Positions 53,927-64,000 of a DNA stretch of 64,000 nt are shown here, one piece after another. Both the position numbers and the translations under genes were made by a program. The DNA comes from Corynebacterium capitovis DSM 44611 (GTDB lineage Bacteria > Actinomycetota > Actinomycetes > Mycobacteriales > Mycobacteriaceae): the NCBI RefSeq assembly GCF_030440535.1, contig NZ_CP047117.1, forward strand, positions 1,798,001-1,862,000, given 5' to 3'. Within the stretch, counting starts at the first letter, position 1; each line of letters begins with the position of its first letter. A model generated the notes under the pieces. It ran no database searches. It worked only from the letters and a program-made list of their open reading frames with translations, and was not told where the DNA came from.

Positions 53927-54709
53927 TTAACTCTCCTCCTGCAGCGCTCGGGGCCGCACCACGCCGTCGGATTTTTCGACTACTTCGGTTTGGATCGCGT
54001 GAATGATCATGCGCTCCGCGTTCGAAAACTGGGGGTGACACGTGGTCAAGGTGAGCACGCCAGCAAGACCCGCGACGCTATCCCCCTCCCGCCCCGGGAG
54101 CGGGGCGATCACGCTGGTGTCGCGCGGCGTGGTGATGACTTTTCCCGCCACGCCTGCGTAGTCACCGCCCACCACGCGCTCCGCGAGTGCCCCGGACAAA
54201 CACGGCGCCGCCTCCGCGGCTCGCTGGGCCGCCTCCGTCGAGGTGGGGAGGACCCGGTAGGTGACCCACTGCGTTTGGGTCTCGACGACGACCGCATCAC
54301 ACGCCGATAACTGGCCGAGGTCGTTAAACGGCGCCCCCTTGCCCACGCGGTGCCCGGCGACGGCAAAGTTACCCGGCTGGCCTGGCAGTTGCGTGCCGGG
54401 ATAGTGACCCGGACCGACGAGCAACGAGGCCTCGTCTACCCCTTCTACCACCGCGAACGCGTAATCGGCTCCGAAGGCGGGGATGCGGAGCAACGCGAAG
54501 GCGTCGCCAAGCTGAGGCTCGGACGTGCCCCTCGGGTTGACCCACTGGCCCTCGAGCTGCTCATGGGCTCCCGATTGGAGACGTTGCGAATGAAGGTTGG
54601 TCCAAAACGCCTCGTAAAAAGCAAAGAGAAGGAGTACCGCCCCGACGGTCAGGAGTGCCTCGCCGACCACCTGGCTCGCTGTGGCACGGGTGGGGACGGC
54701 GGAAGGCAT
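53927..54709 (-). CDS. Class E sortase
   Basis: Membrane transpeptidase of 260 residues with an N-terminal anchor helix (about residues 17-36) and the sortase barrel: VAGHRVGKG (His120), LTLTTCHPQFS (Cys224) and NAERM (Arg233). The TLTTCHP signature and gene context define class E, which usually recognises LAxTG signals. No such substrate is encoded in this window. It diverges from the yidC-like gene over about 50 bp. Confidence 0.92.
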   Translation of the reverse strand: MPSAVPTRATASQVVGEALLTVGAVLLLFAFYEAFWTNLHSQRLQSGAHEQLEGQWVNPRGTSEPQLGDAFALLRIPAFGADYAFAVVEGVDEASLLVGPGHYPGTQLPGQPGNFAVAGHRVGKGAPFNDLGQLSACDAVVVETQTQWVTYRVLPTSTEAAQRAAEAAPCLSGALAERVVGGDYAGVAGKVITTPRDTSVIAPLPGREGDSVAGLAGVLTLTTCHPQFSNAERMIIHAIQTEVVEKSDGVVRPRALQEES

Positions 54710-54758
54710 GGCCTAACATTAACGCAATGAAGAGTGCGACGGTTCAGGTGGTTTGACC

Positions 54759-55880
54759 GTGATACAAGCTTTTGTCTACCCGGTCTCAGCAGTGATGAAG
54801 TTCTGGCACTGGCTGCTGGCCTCGACGATGCATGTGGACAGCTCTCACGCGTGGGTGGCCTCGGTAATCCTTCTCGTTGTCACCATTCGTGCGTTGATTA
54901 CCCCTCTGATATGGGTTGTGTACAAGTCCGGGCGCGTCCTCGTTGTCATGCGGCCCAAGCTCGCCGCCATCGAAGAACGCTATGCCACCGACACAACCCC
55001 TGAAGGCGTGCTCGCCCACCAGGAGGAGCGGCGCAAGGTCCACAAGGAGCACTCGTACAATCCCTTCGCCGGCTGCGTGCCCGGGCTGCTTCAGGTGCCC
55101 TTCTTCTTGGGCCTTTACCGCCTGTTGTTGTGGATGGCGGTCCCCGATCGAGCCCAGGGCCACTCGCTCGGCCTGCTCACGGCCCACGAGACGCAGTCCT
55201 TCCAATCAGCAACGTTTTTCGGGGTCCCCCTCACTGCCTACCTAGCAATGCCCGTCGATCAGCTGGCCCAGCTAGGCACAACCCGCCCCGCGCTCGAGGA
55301 CGTCGCGCTGCCCCTCATCGTCGCGGCCACCTTCTTCACCACCCTCAACACGGTGCTCTCCCAGTTACGCAGCCGCTCCACGCTGGAATGGGACAACGGC
55401 CTGAGCCGCCGCATGTACAAGCTATTTTGGCTCTTCGTCCCCTTCGTCCCGCTGACCATCCTCATCGCCGGTTTCACGGGCGTGGTGCCGGTCGCGCTCC
55501 TTCTCTACTGGTTCACCGGCAACCTCTGGACCCTGGGCCAGACAATCCTTCTGTGGTGGCTCGTGGTCAGGGCGTTTCCGCTTGACGACGCCACCGTCGC
55601 CCACATCGCCACCTCACGCACCAAAGCCATCGAGCAGGGGCGCGCGGCCAGGGAGGTGAAGCGCAGCCGGCGCCGGCGGCGCGCCTCCGTCCTCATCCAC
55701 CCCACCTCATTCTTTCGGGTGCGCCGGGAGTTGCTCGAGGAGAAGCGCGAAGCGAAACAGGCCAAGATCGATGCGAGGGCGGAGAAACGTGAGCTTGCGC
55801 GCCAGCGCGCCGTCGCGCGTCGCGAGGGCCTGAAGCAGGCGCGGGAGAAGAGGGCCGAAGAAAAGGATCAGATGGAGTAG
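54759..55880 (+). CDS. YidC/Oxa1-family membrane insertase (second paralogue type)
   Basis: Membrane protein of 373 residues. The Oxa1 core is seen in TIRALITPLIWVVYKSGRVL, a charged cytoplasmic hairpin (RRKVHKEHSYNPFAGCVPGL), and later helices ending GVVPVALLLYWFTGNLWTLGQ. The C-terminus has about 90 very basic residues (RSRRRRRAS, KREAKQAKIDARAEKRE), a ribosome-binding type tail. GTG 54759 was chosen; TTG 54753 is possible. The usual yidC is expected near the origin, so this looks like a second copy. The stop overlaps mcbR by 13 nt, convergent. Confidence 0.87.
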   Translation: MIQAFVYPVSAVMKFWHWLLASTMHVDSSHAWVASVILLVVTIRALITPLIWVVYKSGRVLVVMRPKLAAIEERYATDTTPEGVLAHQEERRKVHKEHSYNPFAGCVPGLLQVPFFLGLYRLLLWMAVPDRAQGHSLGLLTAHETQSFQSATFFGVPLTAYLAMPVDQLAQLGTTRPALEDVALPLIVAATFFTTLNTVLSQLRSRSTLEWDNGLSRRMYKLFWLFVPFVPLTILIAGFTGVVPVALLLYWFTGNLWTLGQTILLWWLVVRAFPLDDATVAHIATSRTKAIEQGRAAREVKRSRRRRRASVLIHPTSFFRVRRELLEEKREAKQAKIDARAEKRELARQRAVARREGLKQAREKRAEEKDQME

Positions 55881-56500
55881 TCGGCGGGCGGCGCGCCTAA
55901 CATGCCGTCCGCAAGCGAGCGCGCCGTGACCAGCGGGCTGACGTCTTGGACGAAACGGGCGCCGGCCAGGCCCCCTTCGAGGAAAATCAGCAGCTGATCG
56001 GCCTGGTCGTCGGATCTGTACCCGTTTTTCTCGGTCAGGAGCCGTGCCATGGTGTTTCTCATCCACGCCCTGTGGGCGCGGCACGTCGCGACAATCCGTT
56101 CCTCCGAGTCCGTTTCGGGCCGCGGGTATTCGTTCGCCGCGTTAAAGAAGGGCGATCCGCGGAAATCCTTGTCGGGTTCTTCATCAATCGCCATATCGAA
56201 AAAGGCGAGGATCTTCTCGTCGACACTGCTGAGCGAGCCCGTGCGTTGCTCCCAGCGCTGCTGATACTCCTCGCTGAGCCGTTCGAGGTAGGCGATCACA
56301 AGGTTGTCCTTGGAACCTAGCAAGGAGTAGAGCGAGGCTTTTGCCACGTCGGCCTCGCGGAGGATGCGGTCGATCCCAATAACTCGGATCCCTTCTTCCG
56401 TAAACAGCTTCGTGGCCGCGTCGAGAAGCCGCTGCCGAGGGCTTGGACGGTTCCGTCGGCCTGCACTCGGCTTCTTCCTGCTCGTACTGGCTTGGGCCAC
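55868..56500 (-). CDS. mcbR: TetR-family regulator McbR
   Basis: Global repressor of methionine, cysteine and sulfur uptake genes in corynebacteria, released by S-adenosylhomocysteine. The 210-residue protein is close over its whole length to C. glutamicum McbR as I recall it: RPSPRQRLLDAATKLF, EGIRVIGIDRILREADVAKA, SLYSLLGSKD, EPDKDFRGS, EYPRPETDSE and the C-terminal APPADYSI. It starts at GTG 56500 behind GGAGGTAGG. A half operator TAGAC lies over its promoter (56545), and a perfect McbR box stands at 20786. Confidence 0.95.
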   Translation of the reverse strand: MAQASTSRKKPSAGRRNRPSPRQRLLDAATKLFTEEGIRVIGIDRILREADVAKASLYSLLGSKDNLVIAYLERLSEEYQQRWEQRTGSLSSVDEKILAFFDMAIDEEPDKDFRGSPFFNAANEYPRPETDSEERIVATCRAHRAWMRNTMARLLTEKNGYRSDDQADQLLIFLEGGLAGARFVQDVSPLVTARSLADGMLGAPPADYSI

Positions 56501-56588
56501 CGGTCACCTACCTCCGTGCTTTATCCTGCGTCTCGAATCAAATATAGACAAACCGGTACGTACGCACCACCTTGGGGCAGGCATGCAA

Positions 56589-56613
56589 AAACCCCGGCCT
56601 CATGGCCGGGGTT
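56589..56613 (-). terminator. Terminator of the GlsB-type gene
   Basis: Minus-strand hairpin AACCCCGGCC-ATGA-GGCCGGGGTT followed by TTTGC. It ends the 56630-56899 gene and also lies between it and mcbR. Confidence 0.85.
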
Positions 56614-56629
56614 GATTCGTGCGGGGTGT

Positions 56630-56899
56630 CTAGCGCCTACGCCCCGCCACCGCGTTGATGATCCACAGCAGGATGACAGCACCAAGCAAGCAGGTAAGGA
56701 AGCTGAAGATCATTCCACCGCCGGCGACATCAACACCGAACAGGCTGAGCAGGAACCCGCCGAGCAAACCGCCAACGATACCCGCCGCGATGTTGGCGAA
56801 GATTCCCATGGAAGCGTCACGGCTCATCACCATGGAGGCGATCCAGCCAGCCAGGCCGCCGATAACGATCCATCCGATAAACCCGAGTGTAGGAGTCAT
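56630..56899 (-). CDS. GlsB/YeaQ/YmgE family membrane protein
   Basis: Small membrane protein of 89 residues with three hydrophobic segments: FIGWIVIGGLAGWIASMVM, NIAAGIVGGLLGGFLLSLFG and FLTCLLGAVILLWIINAV, Gly-rich as in the transglycosylase-associated family (PF04226). GAAGGGA lies before the ATG. Members are often stress-induced; their task is unknown. Located between mcbR and the universal stress protein gene on the same strand. Confidence 0.9.
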   Translation of the reverse strand: MTPTLGFIGWIVIGGLAGWIASMVMSRDASMGIFANIAAGIVGGLLGGFLLSLFGVDVAGGGMIFSFLTCLLGAVILLWIINAVAGRRR

Positions 56900-57015
56900 T
56901 TATATAATCCCTTCGAAATAGTGGGCGAACTTGCTGCCGATTATTCCCGAGGTCGCACCCGATTACCACTGTGGAGGCGCGTAATTAGGTAACAAGTAAA
57001 CAACAACCGGGGGTT

Positions 57016-57927
57016 TTAGTCCTGCGGTCGGACAACCATCATGGGGCACGGCGCCGACTGGAGAAGCGCACGCGACGTTGACCCGAGGAGCATTCCCTTG
57101 AACCCACCGCGCCCGTGTGATCCCGTAACCAGAAGTTGGGCGCCCTCCGCCGCCTCAGTCAAAGCACGAACCGGGCGGTCCCGCGCAATGATTTTGCGCA
57201 GGGGCACGTTGGGGTACCGAGTCTTCAGTGTGGACAGGTACGTGTCGAGCTTGTCGCTTTTCTCGCGCTGCACGGCTTCCCAGTAGTCGTCAGACACGGC
57301 GAAGCCGGCACCCGGCCCCTGCACCTGGGTGTCAACCCACGTGTGGACCGCGACCAGTTCAGCACCGCGGGCGTCTGCCTCCTCGAACGCGACCTCTGTG
57401 GCGCGTCGGGACACCTCCGACCCGTCGACCCCGACGACAACAGGACCGTACTTGTTCTCATCGGTGACGTTGCTGTCCTCGCGGATCACAACGACGGGGC
57501 ACGACGCGTGGGAGACCACAGCGCCGGACACGGAGCCGAGGACCATCCCCGACAATCCGCCGAGCCCGCGGGAACCCATCACGATCATGGCAGCCCCTTT
57601 CGACAGCTCAAGGAGCATGTCGATCGGCGATCCTTCCGCGATGACATGCCCGATCTCGATGTCCGGGGCCACCTCCAGAGCAATATCGCGGGCGCGGTCA
57701 ATCTTTTCAACGGTCTCACGCTCAAGGTCGTCGAAGAGCTCTTTCGGGGGAACCATCCCCTCCGCGTAGAGGAACTGGGGCATTGTGTAGCTCGCTGCTA
57801 AACGGAGTTGGGTTCCCCTCTTCAGGGCTGTATTCGCAGCCCACCTCACCGCATTCTCGGATGCGGGACTCCCGTCGACCGCGACGATAATTTGATCAGC
57901 TCTGTTGACACCATCTGGCTGAGCCAT
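57016..57927 (-). CDS. uspA: Universal stress protein with two UspA domains
   Basis: A 303-residue cytoplasmic protein with two tandem Usp domains (about 10-150 and 160-300). Each ends in the ATP-binding G-2x-G-9x-G-S/T motif: GSRGLGGLSGMVLGSVS and GSHGRGGFKGMLLGSTS, after VAVDGSPAS and VVGVDGSE starts. This is the ATP-binding Usp class. AAAGGGG before the ATG; TAGAAT near 58012-58017 is a possible -10. In C. glutamicum the usp gene after mcbR is uspA3. Confidence 0.93.
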   Translation of the reverse strand: MAQPDGVNRADQIIVAVDGSPASENAVRWAANTALKRGTQLRLAASYTMPQFLYAEGMVPPKELFDDLERETVEKIDRARDIALEVAPDIEIGHVIAEGSPIDMLLELSKGAAMIVMGSRGLGGLSGMVLGSVSGAVVSHASCPVVVIREDSNVTDENKYGPVVVGVDGSEVSRRATEVAFEEADARGAELVAVHTWVDTQVQGPGAGFAVSDDYWEAVQREKSDKLDTYLSTLKTRYPNVPLRKIIARDRPVRALTEAAEGAQLLVTGSHGRGGFKGMLLGSTSRALLQSAPCPMMVVRPQD

Positions 57928-58063
57928 GATCGGCCCCTTTCCGTCTCAGCGGCCGGCCAGCGCGCGCCCACACGATTGACGCGGCAACCGTACCGGACCA
58001 TCTCGTACACCCCGAATTCTACCGCGCAGCAAGGGGCCCATGCCCGGAACGGGGGTACGGGGT

Positions 58064-58210
58064 CTACCTCGGGATCTCGATGGGGTGGGCAGCCGGCGCG
58101 TTCGCCGGGTAGAGCAGCGAGAAGATCGCATTCAAAATGGCGGACAGCACTTTCCCCTGGTTGGTAGAGGAAAAGTTGTTCAAAGAGTCGAGAATAACGT
58201 TGAAATCCAT
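58064..58210 (-). CDS. 48-residue amphipathic peptide, possible porin-like protein
   Basis: Encodes MDFNVILDSLNNFSSTNQGK, then a hydrophobic helix VLSAILNAIFSLLYP and the tail ANAPAAHPIEIPR. There is no signal peptide. Size, a start like MDxxxxxDxLxNF, and one amphipathic helix resemble PorA/PorH-type channel peptides of corynebacteria, but I cannot assign it to a known one. TAAGTT ends 7 nt before the ATG. The gene is 20 bp from the divergent pseudouridine synthase gene and codes towards the usp gene. Codon use is regular. Confidence 0.65.
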   Translation of the reverse strand: MDFNVILDSLNNFSSTNQGKVLSAILNAIFSLLYPANAPAAHPIEIPR

Positions 58211-58215
58211 GCGGA

Positions 58216-58223
58216 TAAACTTA
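58216..58223. promoter_or_regulatory. Shared symmetric -10 element TAAACTTA
   Basis: Plus-strand TAAACT (58216-58221) ends 9 nt before ATG 58231; minus-strand TAAGTT (58223-58218) ends 7 nt before ATG 58210. The layout repeats that of 27529-27536. Confidence 0.5.
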
Positions 58224-58230
58224 GTACACA

Positions 58231-59187
58231 ATGGCTAGACGCAGGCAATCGCAATCCGGTCCACTTCCGCCCCGAGACGGATTGGGCGCGAGCCGAGTTC
58301 GCCTACCGGGACCCGTGCCAATCAGCGCTTTTCACTTTCTAGAAAAGGTGATCCGCGAGCAAAGGCACCGCCACCCCGAGGATGACGAAGACGCGCTCCG
58401 CGCTCGGTTTTCGGCGGGAGAGGTCGTTCTGCGTGACGGGACCACACTCCGGCCAGAGGATCTCGTAGCCCCAGGCACGGACATCTTCTTTTACCGTATC
58501 CCCGCACCCGAGCGCCGCGTCCCCTTCGAGATAGATACCATCTTCGAGGACGAGAATCTTATGGTAGTGCGGAAGCCGCCTTTCTTGGCGACGATGCCCC
58601 GCGCCTCCCACATCACCGAGTCCGTCACCGTCCGCCTTCGCCGCGCCACCAGTAACGAGGAGCTCACGCCGGCGCACCGGCTCGACCGTCTCACCTCGGG
58701 TTTGCTCCTTCTGACCAAACGCCGCGAAGTTCGAGGCGCGTATCAGGAACTTTTCGCGCAGCGACGGGTGAAAAAACTGTACGAAGCGATCGGCCCGGAG
58801 GTGAGCATCCCCGCTCCTACGCGTTGGGAACACCATTTAGACAAAGTCCCAGGGGAGCTACGCACGAGGATCGATTCCGGGCAACCACCGAACAGCGCGA
58901 CCGACGTGCTCTCAATCAGCCCAATAGATGCGAACACTGTCCCCGGCGGCAATGATGCAGGTACCCCGCTGGCGCGTTACCTTCTCCAGCCCCTCACCGG
59001 CCGTACCCACCAGCTCCGGGCCCACATGGCGCTCAACGCAGCCGGGATAGTCGGGGACCCCCTCTACCCGGTTGTCACGAGGCCCGCCGAAGACTTCGGC
59101 AGGCCCCTTCTGTTGGCGTCGGTCGAGCTAAGTTTCCAGGACCCGCTTAGCGGCACCTCTCGAGTGTTCCGCTGCGTCGGATGGTAA
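58231..59187 (+). CDS. RluA-family pseudouridine synthase
   Basis: RNA-modifying enzyme of 318 residues. The catalytic motif is HRLDRLTSGLLLLTK (Asp in RLD), with PFEIDTIFEDENLMVVRKPP before it and LLQPLTGRTHQLRAHM after it. The N-terminal 90 residues include a small basic region and a possible S4-like part. The start MARRRQSQSGPLPPRDGLGAS agrees with actinobacterial relatives. The target uridine is unknown. It ends in a bidirectional terminator shared with the rRNA operon. Confidence 0.92.
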   Translation: MARRRQSQSGPLPPRDGLGASRVRLPGPVPISAFHFLEKVIREQRHRHPEDDEDALRARFSAGEVVLRDGTTLRPEDLVAPGTDIFFYRIPAPERRVPFEIDTIFEDENLMVVRKPPFLATMPRASHITESVTVRLRRATSNEELTPAHRLDRLTSGLLLLTKRREVRGAYQELFAQRRVKKLYEAIGPEVSIPAPTRWEHHLDKVPGELRTRIDSGQPPNSATDVLSISPIDANTVPGGNDAGTPLARYLLQPLTGRTHQLRAHMALNAAGIVGDPLYPVVTRPAEDFGRPLLLASVELSFQDPLSGTSRVFRCVGW

Positions 59188-59221
59188 AAAAGGGGCGCCT
59201 TGGTGGGGGCGCCCCTTTTTG
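59185..59221. terminator. Bidirectional terminator between RluA-type gene and rRNA operon
   Basis: AAAAAAGGGGCGCC, loop, GGCGCCCCTTTTT gives a GC-rich stem with an A run before and a T run after, so it works for both converging units. Confidence 0.9.
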
Positions 59222-59232
59222 TGTTGTTGAGT

Positions 59233-59351
59233 TGTTGGTCGGCGGTAACTTACTCTCCCACCCCCTCCCGGGGGCAGTACCATCAGCGCGGGCGGGCTTA
59301 GCTTCCGGGTTCGGAATGGGTCCGGGCGTGTCCCCGCCGCTATTGACCACC
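59233..59351 (-). rRNA. rrf: 5S ribosomal RNA
   Basis: About 119 nt on the minus strand, with the 5S helix ends and the conserved CCCATTCCGAACCCGGAAG and GGGAGAGTA segments (read on minus). Borders are estimated within a few bases. It follows 23S by about 110 bp and ends 12 bp before the operon terminator. Confidence 0.93.
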
Positions 59352-59459
59352 GACACATTTTTTTGTTGTTGGGCGCCCCGTGGCCGGGGGGTGTGGTGTG
59401 TCAGATACTGCATAGTGGACGCGGGTATGACACCTTTGTGGTGTGTGTTTCGTGTGCGG

Positions 59460-64000
<4,541 letters not shown>

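Noticed and set aside
56545..56560. Partial McbR site TAGAC-N6-GTACG in the mcbR promoter
   Set aside because: Only the left half matches; listed in the mcbR entry but not claimed as an operator.

Overview
The window is high-GC actinobacterial DNA from a mycolic-acid-containing genus, almost certainly Corynebacterium. The evidence is the mycolate condensation pair Pks13/FadD32, two corynomycolyltransferases, the arabinogalactan genes (aftB, the UbiA-type decaprenyl-phosphate phosphoribosyltransferase, glfT2, glf), an McbR orthologue, a HrrSA-type two-component system, and a gene order (pks13 ... glf ... serS-farR ... msrA/sodA ... hrrAS ... mcbR-uspA) that matches what I recall of the C. glutamicum cg3178-cg3255 region. 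I cannot name the species.

Layout. (1) 1-18.4 kb, almost all on the minus strand, is a cell-envelope island. Mycolyltransferase, DUF732 lipoprotein, cutinase-like protein, FadD32 and Pks13 form one run, with Pks13 cut by the window edge. A second run is GlfT2, PAP2 phosphatase, UbiA, AftB, mycolyltransferase and SDR, followed further on by Glf. These genes make and activate mycolates, build galactan and arabinan, and attach mycolates to them. A frameshifted small membrane gene and a decayed remnant lie between glfT2 and glf. (2) 18.6-31 kb holds a secreted LGFP amidase, the tail of a lost glycerol kinase gene, HAD phosphatase, acyltransferase, serS, the GntR regulator farR, a septum-formation protein, a small zincin, phosphoglycerate-mutase-like protein, pheA, CPBP protease, an LCP ligase and an AGCS symporter. 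(3) 31.3-40.7 kb is a complete histidine-utilisation locus: hutG and a permease on minus, divergent to the IclR regulator hutR, then hutH-hutU-hutI on plus. A HicAB toxin-antitoxin pair and a decayed IS3-like fragment sit in its middle. (4) 40.8-59.2 kb carries lipid and oxidative-stress genes (GDPD, alpha/beta hydrolase, msrA, sodA), an MFS exporter with an upstream DtxR-type operator, a RecB-like nuclease, hrrA/hrrS, two lipoproteins, a class E sortase with a 50-residue membrane partner, a second YidC, mcbR, a GlsB-type protein, a universal stress protein, a 48-residue porin-like peptide and an RluA-family pseudouridine synthase. (5) 59.2-64 kb is an rRNA operon on minus (16S truncated by the window, 23S, 5S) without a tRNA in the 16S-23S spacer.

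The regulatory DNA is as interesting as the genes. A perfect TAGAC-N6-GTCTA palindrome, the McbR operator consensus, stands beside the glpK remnant with no intact target gene. Two divergent gene pairs are separated by only 16-20 bp and share an overlapping, symmetric -10 element (TAAASTTA) that would start leaderless messages in both directions. A third pair, hrrS and a DUF2020 lipoprotein, has start codons that overlap on opposite strands. At least a dozen genes show a TANNNT hexamer 6-9 nt before the start codon and no good ribosome binding site, which suggests that leaderless transcription is common here.
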